64,000 bases of DNA from an uncultured Verrucomicrobia subdivision 3 bacterium (GCA_903835255.1 CAILMI010000012.1:1-64000), one strand, 5' to 3'; counted from the stretch's first letter, positions 45,522 to 54,429 are shown. Notes: a model not told the origin generated them from the sequence alone. Numbers and translations are program-made.

Positions 45522-46090
45522 TGTCTCGCAAGCTCCTGTGCAATTTGAGCCATGAGTGCCATAGCAATATTGTCCTCGTCCTCTGAAATGTCCACTTGGA
45601 CAAAGCCTTTCCAAAGGCCGTTTCGACGATGAGACCACATGCTATACCAATATGAAATCAAGGTTACATGGGTTTCCCCCAGGGAGACGCCTAGCACATA
45701 AGGATATGCATCAACGTGGTAAATTTGCTTGGTGTTTTGGACATCGAACAAGTCAGCAACTTGGGGAAGAAAAGCTGTTTCATTCAATCCATCTGGCAGA
45801 TTGAAAAACGTAACAACGTCAACGTCGTTTGGGGGCTCCTGAATTAAAACTTCCTTATGTTCCATGAAGCTTCCATTGAGCCATTGAAAACCGGTCGAGA
45901 TTCCTCTTTTCCGCAATTCTGCTCGGTAATTCAAAAGTCCCCGCAAAATTTCTAGGCGTGCAGGGGTTTTTGCAAATCTTTCGACGACTTCAGAAAGTGA
46001 AGCCTTGTAAGGAGAGCGATCAGGGCTGTGCCCTGCCGCCCCCGGCCTGATAGGCGGCAAAACCGCCGATATATTCCATTCAGGAATCAT
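45518..46090 (-). CDS. Nucleotidyltransferase-fold protein (DUF6932-like)
   Basis: A 190-residue protein. The N-terminus IPEWNISAVLPPI and the motif WLNGSFMEHKE followed by PPNDVDVVTFF are the G-S-x and D-x-D signature of a nucleotidyltransferase fold, as in DUF6932 proteins. Nucleotidyltransferases of this kind often pair with a second gene in toxin-antitoxin or abortive-infection systems. It is the first of two overlapping genes. Composition is AT-rich relative to the chromosome. Confidence 0.7.
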   Translation of the reverse strand: MIPEWNISAVLPPIRPGAAGHSPDRSPYKASLSEVVERFAKTPARLEILRGLLNYRAELRKRGISTGFQWLNGSFMEHKEVLIQEPPNDVDVVTFFNLPDGLNETAFLPQVADLFDVQNTKQIYHVDAYPYVLGVSLGETHVTLISYWYSMWSHRRNGLWKGFVQVDISEDEDNIAMALMAQIAQELARQ

Positions 46091-46295
46091 TGTTGGCCTG
46101 TAATTCTGCGTTCTGCAAAACCTGTTTATACGAAAATTGCGTTAAGAAAACAACAAGAAGCAGATTATCTTTATATTACAGCGAATTCCACAGAAAACCT
46201 AGCGATTGAACGAACAGCAATTTTGAAACATTTTTCTTTCCGCCGTGCGGAAAGTTGCGCGTCAGCGATCAGGCCAGCGCGAGCGGGTGATGAGT

Positions 46296-46345
46296 CCAGA
46301 GGCAACGCCTCTGGCGCGGGGCTTGGGGACGGCGCAAGTCCCCAA
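46296..46345. repeat. Two short hairpins upstream of the terminator
   Basis: CCAGAGGC / GCCTCTGG (46296-46314, loop AAC) and TTGGGGAC / GTCCCCAA (46323-46345, 7-base loop). With the terminator at 46354 they form a row of three hairpins resembling the array at 39179-39322. In the gap 46091-46400 no gene is seen. Confidence 0.7.
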
Positions 46346-46353
46346 AATACTAA

Positions 46354-46383
46354 AAGCGGTTGAGTCGCGGGACTCAACCGCTT
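46354..46383 (-). terminator. Terminator of the right-hand recombinase gene
   Basis: A perfect 13-bp stem (AAGCGGTTGAGTC / GACTCAACCGCTT) with a 4-base loop. On the minus strand it is followed by TTAGTATTTT. It starts 17 bp after the recombinase stop and could act in both directions. Confidence 0.82.
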
Positions 46384-46400
46384 CGTTCCTTTTGGCGGCT

Positions 46401-47417
46401 TCAAGCCGCAACTAACTTTTGCTGCGCCGCTTTCGCTTCGTAATCCTCAAGTGACGGCGCAATGATGATTGCCTTCTTCGCATACGCGCGGTGAATCGCC
46501 TTGCTGTTGTGGCCTAGCGCGGCCTGTGCGAACCGTTCCGGCATCCCGACAATCTTCGCCCGTTCCGCCCATGCGTAGCGGTAGCTGTGCAACGTCACAC
46601 CCGACACGCCCGCCCGTTCGCAACGGCGGCGAAAGCGGCTGGCGCGGTCGCTCTGCGAGAACGTGGACAACTTCGGAAACAAAACGCCGGTCGTCGGTAG
46701 ATGGCTCAAGACGGTTTCCAATTTCTTGCTGATGGTGAACTGTGCAAGTGATCCGGTCTTTTGCCGGAAATAAGAAATCGTCCGCGTCTGCTGGTCAACG
46801 TCCTCGGCTTTGAAGTTCACCGCGTCGCTCTGCGCTGCGCCAGTTTCCCAAAGCAATTCCAGATACAATTTCCATTCGGCGTTTTTCTCCTGCTGCAAAA
46901 CGCTCTGGTGTTCGTCCTGGGTGATGCCCCGCCGGTCTTTGGCTTCATACTTCGGCCAAAGGTAGGGGGCGACAATCGGAATCGCAATCCAGCCCAAACT
47001 CAAGGCGAAGTTGTGAAGCCGTTTTAGAAAATAGACGATGGACACTTTGCCGTCTTTGAACACGGCAAAGAAATCGTCGGTCGTTGTCTCTAACAGTTTC
47101 TTGTTTCGCAGTCCGTCAAAGGACGGCGATTTGAACACGCTGGCGTAACGCTCGCGGCTCGTGTCCTTGCCGCGTGATTGTAATTGCTGCATGACGGTCT
47201 GCCATGTGCGTTCTACAAACGCGGGGTCACTGGCCGTCAGGTAGGCGCGGGCAAGGTGCAAGTTTAGCGTTGGCTGCTGCTGCGCCGCGTTGCGGGCGTT
47301 TAGCAAGCTGCTGGCCTCGGCTTCGTCTTTGGTGCGTAGGCTGGTCTGTTTGCCGGTCGCGCTGTCCTGCATATAGAACATTGCGCCGCGCCGGAACATC
47401 GTGAATTTTGTTTTCAT
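46401..47417 (-). CDS. Tyrosine recombinase of the right island end, atypical Arg I box
   Basis: A 338-residue recombinase. The C-terminal catalytic domain has LHSYRYAWAERA (Arg II and His), LGHNSKAIHRAYAKKA (His and Tyr) and the strand region YFRQKTGS. The first box, normally TG-x-R, reads ETGAAQSDAV and lacks Arg. This variant is shared, as far as I recall, by many verrucomicrobial integrases. It ends next to a strong terminator and starts 123 bp from the right 21-bp repeat. It is the best candidate for the enzyme that inserted the island. Confidence 0.87.
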   Translation of the reverse strand: MKTKFTMFRRGAMFYMQDSATGKQTSLRTKDEAEASSLLNARNAAQQQPTLNLHLARAYLTASDPAFVERTWQTVMQQLQSRGKDTSRERYASVFKSPSFDGLRNKKLLETTTDDFFAVFKDGKVSIVYFLKRLHNFALSLGWIAIPIVAPYLWPKYEAKDRRGITQDEHQSVLQQEKNAEWKLYLELLWETGAAQSDAVNFKAEDVDQQTRTISYFRQKTGSLAQFTISKKLETVLSHLPTTGVLFPKLSTFSQSDRASRFRRRCERAGVSGVTLHSYRYAWAERAKIVGMPERFAQAALGHNSKAIHRAYAKKAIIIAPSLEDYEAKAAQQKLVAA

Positions 47418-47744
47418 AACTGGCTTTCTCTGTTTCGAGATACCAGTCCCGTTTCAACGGCGTTTGTGAACGCCAGTGGTGGCAAAGTTTCAGCAAGTTC
47501 TAGCCAGTTTTGGCGAATTGTTTTACCATCCGCCCCATGACTGACACTTTTGCTGACAGTGGCCGTCCATCCGGCGAGCAAACCCTAATAAACAAAGGGT
47601 TTAATTAAACCCGCCACAGATGGACACGAATGGACACGGATATATTTCCAAAAAGCCGGCCCTCGCAATAACGCCGAGGCGGCAAGGGAAAGAGAAGACC
47701 GGGCTTCAGTATCGTTTTTTCGTCTCCTTCGCGCGCCGCTCTTT
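47418..47744. other. Right flank of the island
   Basis: No gene is seen in 327 bases. It holds the right copy of the 21-bp repeat (47540-47560). It also holds AT-rich sequence with AAAGGGTTTAATTAAACCC near 47596 and a tandem GATGGACACGAATGGACACGG near 47627. Part of the latter resembles CACAGATGAACACGG near rsfS (around 27267), a second faint match between the island flanks. Confidence 0.6.
47540..47560. repeat. Candidate attachment site, right copy of 21-bp direct repeat
   Basis: ACTGACACTTT, then TG, then CTGACAGT. It matches 27389-27409 except for the central two bases. It lies between the right-hand recombinase and nadD. Confidence 0.55.
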
Positions 47745-48317
47745 TTAAACGTAAAGCTGTGCGGCGCGGATGGCGTCTGCCACGAACGGCGGCACCAGGT
47801 GGTCTACTGGCTGGCCCGCCTTCACCCGCGCGCGAACGAGCGAGGAGGACAGAGCGAGAGGGAAACCCGTGAGCGTGCGGCCGCGGAACGGGGGTTGAAA
47901 GTGGGGGGCAGCTCCGCCCGGCCGCGGAACAGCCACAAACTCCGCCAGCGTTGCCAGTTCGCTGGCCTCTCGCCAGCGGCTCAGCGCAGCGGCGTTATCG
48001 GCGCCGATCAGGTAAAACAGTTCGGCTCCGGGAAAGCGGCGCGCATAATCCCGCAGCGTCTCCACCGCGTAGGAAATGCCCCCGCGCTGGATCTCTTGCG
48101 CGTCCAATTCATAGTGGGTCCGCCCTGCGAGCGCGAGGCGAAGCAGCTGCAGCCGGACGGCGGCGGGGGACGGCGGGCTTTGCAGTTTGAAAGGCGACTG
48201 GCCGGCGGGGATGAAAAACAGCCGGTCCAGACCCAGTTCCTCCACCGCCGCCTGCGCGACGAGCAGGTGCCCGAGATGCACCGGATCAAATGAGCCGCCA
48301 AATAATCCCAGTTTCAT
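47745..48317 (-). CDS. nadD: Nicotinate-nucleotide adenylyltransferase
   Basis: A 190-residue enzyme of NAD synthesis that joins nicotinate mononucleotide and ATP. The N-terminal motif MKLGLFGGSFDPVHLGHLL contains the GxFDPxHxGH nucleotide site. FFIPAGQSPFKL and the C-terminal SSSLVRARVKAG (the ISSTxxR equivalent) are also present. The ATG at 48317 is fixed by the family start. It lies two bases after the fucosyltransferase-like gene on the same strand. rsfS, its common partner, is now 20 kb away beyond the island. Confidence 0.95.
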   Translation of the reverse strand: MKLGLFGGSFDPVHLGHLLVAQAAVEELGLDRLFFIPAGQSPFKLQSPPSPAAVRLQLLRLALAGRTHYELDAQEIQRGGISYAVETLRDYARRFPGAELFYLIGADNAAALSRWREASELATLAEFVAVPRPGGAAPHFQPPFRGRTLTGFPLALSSSLVRARVKAGQPVDHLVPPFVADAIRAAQLYV

Positions 48318-48319
48318 GG

Positions 48320-49246
48320 TCAATCCCAGTCCAGGTAGCAGACGCGGAAGTTTTCCAGCCGGACGGAATCGTTCACGTCCAAAAGATGCAGCAGCGGCTT
48401 CCCGCCATAAAACGAGGCCCATTCCGAGAAGGTGCTCTTGGGGCCGAGAATATAATCGCACAGGGACAGGGCAAAGACATCGCTCACGGGCGAGGGGGTG
48501 CCGAATCCAACAGTCAGGCCGGGAAATTCTTCCGCGCGGCGCCGCTCATCGCTGCAGACCAAAAAAGAAACCCGCCGGCCGGGAAATTGAGCGGCAAGGT
48601 CCCGCATCCATGTGGCGTAGCGTTCCACCGGATAAAAATAGCGGCCATTCTTCCATCCGCGATAGTCGCCGTGACGCACGTGCACGCCAATCACCACGTC
48701 GGCGTCGCGCCGGAGCGGCTCCACGGCGGCCCGGCTGGCGGTCTGGAATTCCGCCCGCGGCCGGAAGTAGGCCCGGATTTTATCCGCGTGTTTCCGCACC
48801 AGATCCGGTGCTCGAAAGCGCCAGCCATAGACAAAAACGATCCGCGCTGGGCGGATTTTCTCCTGCACTTCCGGGCCGTCCAGGGCGGTGATGAAATGCC
48901 CCTTCAGCTGGCAGAGCGTGAGCACTTTTCCCCCAAAAATCGGGAGGCTGCCATTCAGCACGCTGGCGTACCGGGTCAGGTGATAAAAAATCCGGGAGCG
49001 GCGGAGGACGGCGCCGAGGCCGGGGATGCGGTCGAGCCAGCTGATGCGTCCGGGAACGGGGTAGGCGCAATGGAGGTTGTCGCGCGTGGCCTCGAACAGG
49101 CCGGAATAGCTGTGGAACGTGTAATTGATGAGGCGGTGCCCCTGTTCCTCCGCGAGCGCGATGAAATTAGCGAAGAGAATGAGGCGGTTCGCCAGCCGGC
49201 CGCACCGGCGTCCGATGGTGAACAACTTCGTATGCTGCGGCGTCAT
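48320..49246 (-). CDS. Fucosyltransferase-like (GT11-type) glycosyltransferase
   Basis: A 308-residue protein. The motif GRLANRLILFANFIALAEE at about residues 16-34 corresponds to the GGLGNQ-type start of alpha-1,2-fucosyltransferases. GVHVRHGDYRGW at about 193-204 is the GDP-fucose-binding HxRxGDY box, and ILGPKSTFSEWASFYGGKP the C-terminal box. It probably decorates a surface glycan. It is close to nadD but functionally unrelated. Confidence 0.75.
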   Translation of the reverse strand: MTPQHTKLFTIGRRCGRLANRLILFANFIALAEEQGHRLINYTFHSYSGLFEATRDNLHCAYPVPGRISWLDRIPGLGAVLRRSRIFYHLTRYASVLNGSLPIFGGKVLTLCQLKGHFITALDGPEVQEKIRPARIVFVYGWRFRAPDLVRKHADKIRAYFRPRAEFQTASRAAVEPLRRDADVVIGVHVRHGDYRGWKNGRYFYPVERYATWMRDLAAQFPGRRVSFLVCSDERRRAEEFPGLTVGFGTPSPVSDVFALSLCDYILGPKSTFSEWASFYGGKPLLHLLDVNDSVRLENFRVCYLDWD

Positions 49247-49316
49247 TGTGTTTGATTATCCACGCGGCCTGTTTCAAAACAAATCTTTCTTTGGCGCCGC
49301 TGCAGGCGCGTCGATT

Positions 49317-51683
49317 TCAGCAGCATCGCCGCACGCCGTTGAAGCGCTGCTCGGTCGTCTCCAGGTAGATCTGTTCCCGGGTTTTTGTGGGCGCCGGGTC
49401 GTGCGCGCGGCACTCGCAGACAGCCGCCTCCTGCCGGGCCCGTTCCAGCTGCGACTCGCCGGATAGCTCCTTGGCCAGGGTGAAGGCGATGGCCACCGTC
49501 CCCAGGGCGCTCACAGGTTTGCCGCCCTCGTTTACGGCGTACTCCGGCAGGTAAACCGGCTCCGACTCGTGCAATACCGCCGGCTTGCGCCGCGATAAAA
49601 GCAGAAACCATTCCCGGAGGCTCAGCAAAAGAATCACTGTGACGAGTAAAAGGAAGGTTCCGGTGACAGCGGCATCAATCATTTGGTTGGCATAAAGCTG
49701 GATGCCCAGAGCGTGATCTTTGGAAGCTTGCGCCGCGGCGGCCGGGTCGGATGAAGTCAGTGCCAGGTGCGCCGCCTGGATCTTCTTTGATTGCACGTCC
49801 GCCTGTGCCAGAAAACCGATCTTCGGGTCCGGATGAAAGATTTTTTCCAGCCCCGCCGTGAATGTGACCGCCAGTAGCCAGGCCAGCGGGATCAGGGTGA
49901 TGCAGGCGAATGCGGGCTTGCCCTTCAGCGGACCCTGGGTTCCCGGTTCCCCCGCCGGGGTGGAAGGGCGGGAGGCGGCGGCGAGCTGCATTTTCAAAAT
50001 GACGGTGGTCCCCAGGCAGAGGGCGATGGCGGCGAGCATCTGATTAGCGATGCCGAACAGGGGCCAGAGCGAATTGATGCCGCCGAGCGGATCGCGCACG
50101 CCTTGAATTAAAAACCAGCCCCAGGCGCTGACCAGCAAGACGGTGGCGAACAGGTTGGCGCGTAGGTCGCGGGTGTTGCCCAGGGGCTTCCAGAGGTGGC
50201 TGAGAAAATCCTGGAGAATATAGCGGCCCACCCGCGTGCCGGCGTCGATCGTGGTCAGGATGAACAGCGCCTCGAACATGATGGCAAAGTGGTACCAGAG
50301 ATCCAGCCAGCGCCCGTGTGTGACATTGGCAAAGATCTGGGCCATGCCCACCGCCAGCGTGGCGGCGCCGCCCGTGCGGCCGAACAGGGATTTTTCTCCC
50401 ACCTCGGCCGCGAGGGAATCCATTTGTTCGATGGAAGCGTGAAAGGCGGGCGCGTGGAGCGCGTTGATTTTGGCCACGGTGGCGGCGGGGTCGCCTTTGA
50501 TATTCATGCCCAGATAAACGCCCGGATCCAGCGTGCAGGCGGCGATCAGGGCCATGATGGCCACGAGCGATTCGAGGCACATGGCCCCGTAGCCGATGGA
50601 ACGCGCATAGCCTTCGCGGGTGATCAGCTTGGGGGTCGTGCCGCTGGCGATGAGGGTGTGAAAGCCCGAGATGGCGCCGCAGGCGATGGTGATGAAGCAG
50701 AACGGGAACAGCTTGCCGGCAAAGACCAATCCGGAACCATCGGTGAAGGCGGTGAGCGCGGGCATCTTCAATTCCGGCAGCACGAGTAATATCCCAAGAG
50801 CAAGGGCGAAGATGGTGCCCAGCTTCATGAACGTGCTCAAATAATCGCGCGGCGCGAGCAGCAGCCATACCGGCAGCACGCTGGCGGCAATCCCGTAAAG
50901 GATGATGCTCCATGCAAGGTGGATGTCCGTGAGGCTGAAGACGGAAGCCCAGGAGGCATTTTCGTGGACGAACTTCCCGCCCCAGACCGCGAGCAGGAGC
51001 AGGCCGACGCCCAGCGCCGACGCCTCCAGCACCCGGCCGATGCGCAGAAAGCGCATGTAGCCGCCCATGAACAGAGCAATGGGAATCGTCGCCGCCACGG
51101 TGAAGACGCCCCAGGGACTTTCCGCCAGCGCCCGGACGACCACCAGGGACAGCACCGCCAGCAAAATGATGAGAATGGCGAGGATGGCCACCAGCGAAAT
51201 GAAGCCGGCGGTGGAATTCAATTCCTCCTTCACCATCTGGCCGAGCGATTTTCCATTCCGTCGCATCGAACAGAAAAGGACCACGAAATCCTGAACAGCG
51301 CCCCCCAGCACCACCCCGATGAGAATCCATAGCGCTCCGGGCAGATAGCCGAATTGCGCGGCCAGCACGGGGCCCACCAGCGGGCCCGGCCCGGAAATAG
51401 CGGCAAAATGATGGCCGAAGACGACCCACCGATGGGTGCGGACGAAATCCTTGCCGTCATCGTGGATCATGCACGGTGTCGCGCGGCGGCTGTCGAGGGT
51501 CAGCACGCGGGCGGCAATCCACTTCGAATAAAAACGGTAGCCGATGACGTAGGTGCAGATGGCGGCAATGAGGAGGTGGGCGGAATTGACCGGCTCTCCG
51601 CGGCGGAAGGCCAGCACGGCATAAGCCCAGGATCCCAGCAGAATGAGGGCAAACCATAAAGCAGGCGCAAAGAATTTCTTCAT
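49317..51683 (-). CDS. cstA: Carbon starvation protein CstA (peptide/pyruvate transporter family)
   Basis: A 788-residue inner-membrane protein with about 16-18 helices. Family hallmarks include NSAHLLIAAICTYVIGYRFYSKWI, FGHHFAAISGPGPLVGPVLAAQFGYLPG and GAVQDFVVLFCSMRRNGKSLG. CstA proteins import peptides or pyruvate under carbon limitation. The C-terminus is longer than in E. coli and includes LSLREWFLLLSRRKP. ATG 51683 is chosen; a longer frame to 51722 adds non-family residues. Monocistronic. Confidence 0.95.
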   Translation of the reverse strand: MKKFFAPALWFALILLGSWAYAVLAFRRGEPVNSAHLLIAAICTYVIGYRFYSKWIAARVLTLDSRRATPCMIHDDGKDFVRTHRWVVFGHHFAAISGPGPLVGPVLAAQFGYLPGALWILIGVVLGGAVQDFVVLFCSMRRNGKSLGQMVKEELNSTAGFISLVAILAILIILLAVLSLVVVRALAESPWGVFTVAATIPIALFMGGYMRFLRIGRVLEASALGVGLLLLAVWGGKFVHENASWASVFSLTDIHLAWSIILYGIAASVLPVWLLLAPRDYLSTFMKLGTIFALALGILLVLPELKMPALTAFTDGSGLVFAGKLFPFCFITIACGAISGFHTLIASGTTPKLITREGYARSIGYGAMCLESLVAIMALIAACTLDPGVYLGMNIKGDPAATVAKINALHAPAFHASIEQMDSLAAEVGEKSLFGRTGGAATLAVGMAQIFANVTHGRWLDLWYHFAIMFEALFILTTIDAGTRVGRYILQDFLSHLWKPLGNTRDLRANLFATVLLVSAWGWFLIQGVRDPLGGINSLWPLFGIANQMLAAIALCLGTTVILKMQLAAASRPSTPAGEPGTQGPLKGKPAFACITLIPLAWLLAVTFTAGLEKIFHPDPKIGFLAQADVQSKKIQAAHLALTSSDPAAAAQASKDHALGIQLYANQMIDAAVTGTFLLLVTVILLLSLREWFLLLSRRKPAVLHESEPVYLPEYAVNEGGKPVSALGTVAIAFTLAKELSGESQLERARQEAAVCECRAHDPAPTKTREQIYLETTEQRFNGVRRCC

Positions 51684-51874
51684 ACGTGAAAGGCTGCGTC
51701 CATAAAAACGGGATATTGCCAAAAGGGCAAACCAATTCCATCTGAACGCAGTGCGCGGCTTTCCGCCGCAGTGATGGAGCCGTTCCAGTAGGCCGTCCGC
51801 AAGGGCTCTCCCGCGATGGAATAGAAGTAAAGGGAACCGGCGGTTCTGGACAAGGCGCCTTGGCGGCGGATAAA

Positions 51875-52387
51875 ATGTCCTGCGACGTGATCACGACATT
51901 TTACAAAGCGCCATGGGGAAAAACGGTGCGCTGGGTTTCCGCCCTATCCACAGGGGTGCTGCTCTGGGGCGGGGCGTCACTGGCCGGCGAGCCGGCGCCC
52001 CTGCGCTGGCTGGCGGTGCTGCCGGCTTTGATTCTCATTGGCGCCGCCCTGTTCGTCATCCGCAGCTATGCCATCGAGCCGGAGGCGCTGGCTATCCGGC
52101 GTTTGCTGTGGACAACGCGCCTTCCACTCTCCGGTTTGCAGTCGGCCACGCTGGAGTTCCATGCCATGCGCTGGAGCCTCCGCCTCTGGGGCAATGGAGG
52201 CCTGTTTTCTGTCACTGGCTGGTATTACAACCGCACCCTGGGATGGTATCGGGCGTTCGTCACGGATCCGGCTCAAACTGTGGTCTTGCGGTACCCCAAA
52301 AAAACCATCGTCCTTTCCCCAGAAAACCCCGGGCGCTTTCTTTCAGATATGACCCCATTGATGATTCGCACTTCCGGAAACTCATGA
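51875..52387 (+). CDS. Small membrane protein with PH-like domain
   Basis: A 170-residue protein with two N-terminal membrane helices (about 20-38 and 46-64). A beta-rich soluble part follows (YAIEPEALAIRRLLWTTRLPLSGLQSA, then TDPAQTVVLRYPKKTIVLSPENPGRFLSDM). This matches the layout of bacterial PH-domain membrane proteins in which the PH-like domain follows two helices. Function unknown. Its stop overlaps the start of the next gene (ATGA). Confidence 0.7.
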   Translation: MSCDVITTFYKAPWGKTVRWVSALSTGVLLWGGASLAGEPAPLRWLAVLPALILIGAALFVIRSYAIEPEALAIRRLLWTTRLPLSGLQSATLEFHAMRWSLRLWGNGGLFSVTGWYYNRTLGWYRAFVTDPAQTVVLRYPKKTIVLSPENPGRFLSDMTPLMIRTSGNS

Positions 52388-52680
52388 AACGACATTGCCA
52401 TCACTGTGGCGAACCTTGGACGATTAGCGGCAATCCCGGGCGCGGGGAAGTCTGCATGAAGTGCCGCGCCGATTTGCGCGTCTGCCTGAACTGCGCCAGC
52501 CACGATCCGCGGGTGGCGCAGCAGTGCCGGGAACGCCGTGCCGATCCGGTGCTGGAAAAGCACCTCGGAAATTTCTGCGAATATTTTGAATTCATCCCCC
52601 GCACCTGGGCGCCAACGACGGTGGCGAATCCCCGTGAAGCCGCGGCGCGCGCGCGGATGAATCAGCTGTTTGGGGATTGA
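52384..52680 (+). CDS. Small Cys-rich zinc-ribbon-like protein
   Basis: A 98-residue protein with Cys/His clusters HCHHCGEPW, VCMKCRADLRVCLNC, QQCRE and NFCEYFEF. It could bind two zinc ions, or one zinc and another cofactor. The C-terminal PREAAARARMNQLFGD is helical. It overlaps the PH-like gene by four bases. Similar small proteins are widespread, but I know of no assigned function. Confidence 0.75.
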   Translation: MKRHCHHCGEPWTISGNPGRGEVCMKCRADLRVCLNCASHDPRVAQQCRERRADPVLEKHLGNFCEYFEFIPRTWAPTTVANPREAAARARMNQLFGD

Positions 52681-52845
52681 ATCGGCGCCGCTCGGGCTTC
52701 AGCCCCTTTAAACTTTCATTGCCAAGTCAGAGGCCAGCCCAATCGGAAGCGGCATAAACGCCTTGCTCCGCGCCACTCCAAAAATAAATCGCAGTTGACC
52801 CGAGGCCGTTTTTGCTTTGCAATCGGTGTCTTAGCGGAATCCATT

Positions 52846-53286
52846 ATGATTTATTGGTTCACAGGACAACCGGGTGCGGGCAAGACGACGCTGGCGCTGG
52901 CGTTGCAACGGGAATTGCGGCAGCGCGGCCGGGTGGCGGTGCATCTGGACGGCGACCTGTTGCGCATTGTCACGGCGAACCAGGATTTCTCCACCGCCGG
53001 GCGGATGAAGAACATCCGGGCGGCGCAGGCGCTGGCGGCCAAAATCCACGACGACGGCGCGTGGGTGGTGGCGGCGTTCGTGTCGCCGTTCCGCCTCTTG
53101 CGCGAGGAATTCAAGCGGCGCCCGGAGGTTTTGGAAATTTACGTCCACACGTCCGAGCGGCGCGGCCGGGAAAAAAACTTTGCCGATGGCTACGAGCCGC
53201 CGCTGGAGAATTTCCTGGATATCGACACGACCGGCGTGGCCGTGGAGGACTGCGTGCAGCGCATTCTCGCTGCGGAAGTTTTTTGA
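52846..53286 (+). CDS. cysC: Adenylyl-sulfate kinase-like protein (CysC family)
   Basis: A 146-residue P-loop kinase. It has Walker A WFTGQPGAGKTTLA at about residues 4-17, HLDGDLLRIVTANQDFS (APS-binding DGD box), AAFVSPFRLLREEF and YEPPLENFLDIDT. It is shorter than typical CysC (about 180-200) because the N-terminal segment and lid are reduced. It would make PAPS, the sulfate donor of the sulfotransferase encoded next door at 53431-54300. Start fixed by MIYWFTGQPG. Confidence 0.85.
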   Translation: MIYWFTGQPGAGKTTLALALQRELRQRGRVAVHLDGDLLRIVTANQDFSTAGRMKNIRAAQALAAKIHDDGAWVVAAFVSPFRLLREEFKRRPEVLEIYVHTSERRGREKNFADGYEPPLENFLDIDTTGVAVEDCVQRILAAEVF

Positions 53287-53430
53287 CCCGGCATCCGGTG
53301 TTTCAGCTGGAGCGATTGAGTCAATCATCTCGACTCGGCGTTTGGCCTTGGCTGTTGGCCGCCGTTTCCCAGAAGGGAGGCCGACCGGAGGGCTCAACGG
53401 CGTGACACGGCAAGCCAGTGCCGTTGCCGC

Positions 53431-54300
53431 CTAGAAATCCAGCACTTGAAGGAGGAGAGGCGTAAAACAGCTGAGCGGTCTGAAACTTTCCGGCCTTTTG
53501 GCTGCCGGATCCCCGCCCGACGGAGAAAAAAAACGGCGCCGGACTTTATAGATCTGCCGGAATACCTTGTTGTAAACCCGGCCGAATTTATATTTCAGCC
53601 GCAGGTCATTCGTGGAAACCTCAAAAGAGGGGGCCTGGGCCAGTGGATTGAGACCTGCTTTACGGCACAGTTTTGGGAATAGCTCGTTTGCGGCAAATGC
53701 GTACAATTCAAGGTCGAGCTGATTGTGTTTGCGGGCCAGCTCCAGCATCCCGGGGTCAGCCAGCAGTTTTTTTTGAATCTGGTTATCCCTTGCGACGATC
53801 AGCCGCCGGTAGCGCAAGTTCATCGGCCGGGGGGCCAGCTTGCCAAAAACCTGCAGGGACAGGTTGAAGTGTTCCGTCAGGCCGATGAAGTCGCAGCGTT
53901 CCAAAAAACGTTTTGCCTGGTCGAGATTCTCCCCGCCGGTCATGAGTTTCACCTGCCAGTTATTGAGACGGGTGTCGGTCTGCAGGCTTTCTTCGAACGA
54001 TTTCCGGTTTGTGCCCCGCAGAACGGAGTCTTGATAATGCGAAATCACCCGCTCCACCGGGGCCCGTAAAAACGTGGCGTAAAAGGGATTGGCAACCTTG
54101 AGCTGCAGGGGATTCACCAGGTTGTGGCCGGTGATCGCGCCCAGGTTGGGGAACACCTTTCCAGCGAATTCCAGATCCGCCTGACTGAACAGATCGCCGC
54201 GCGTCTGATTGGTGTGGCAGCAAGACGCGCCCAGGTTCTTTTCCAGGATGGAGCGGAAACTGGTGCCGCCGGTTTTATGGATGTGTAAAAAAATGATCAC
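53431..54300 (-). CDS. PAPS-dependent sulfotransferase family protein
   Basis: A 289-residue protein starting at GTG 54300. The N-terminal IIFLHIHKTGGTSFRSIL is the 5'-phosphosulfate loop, and FLRAPVERVISHYQDS near residue 85 is the 3'-phosphate-binding box. This is the sulfotransferase-2 pattern. It probably adds sulfate to a surface carbohydrate or glycolipid. The convergent adenylyl-sulfate kinase would supply its donor. A longer TTG start at 54348 adds residues outside the family. Confidence 0.82.
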   Translation of the reverse strand: MIIFLHIHKTGGTSFRSILEKNLGASCCHTNQTRGDLFSQADLEFAGKVFPNLGAITGHNLVNPLQLKVANPFYATFLRAPVERVISHYQDSVLRGTNRKSFEESLQTDTRLNNWQVKLMTGGENLDQAKRFLERCDFIGLTEHFNLSLQVFGKLAPRPMNLRYRRLIVARDNQIQKKLLADPGMLELARKHNQLDLELYAFAANELFPKLCRKAGLNPLAQAPSFEVSTNDLRLKYKFGRVYNKVFRQIYKVRRRFFSPSGGDPAAKRPESFRPLSCFTPLLLQVLDF

Positions 54301-54429
54301 AGGGCTTGAATTGCGGGCTAAAGTCCACCAACGCAGCCCTGCTGGCAATCATTAATTTGCCCATTGAGGCTTGCGCTGGTGGCTGCCCCTGCTTTATTAA
54401 AGCCATCCAATGTTGATCCACCCGCGCGC

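Larger units (their letters stand above)
27389..47560. mobile_element. About 20-kb genomic island between rsfS and nadD
   Basis: The segment separates two housekeeping genes that are often neighbours and is bounded by a 21-bp direct repeat. It carries two tyrosine recombinases, a MobA/MobL relaxase, a damaged coupling ATPase, a type I restriction system, RadC, an excisionase-like gene and several gene fragments. The right-hand recombinase starts 123 bp inside the right repeat. Removal between the repeats would leave rsfS about 345 bp after nadD. A tRNA-Leu with its own adjacent recombinase in the middle suggests at least two insertion events. Confidence 0.7.

Noticed and set aside
50044-51429. 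Minus-strand frame of 461 codons within cstA
   Set aside because: It is a frame-shifted reading of cstA; the cstA frame itself carries membrane helices and family motifs throughout.
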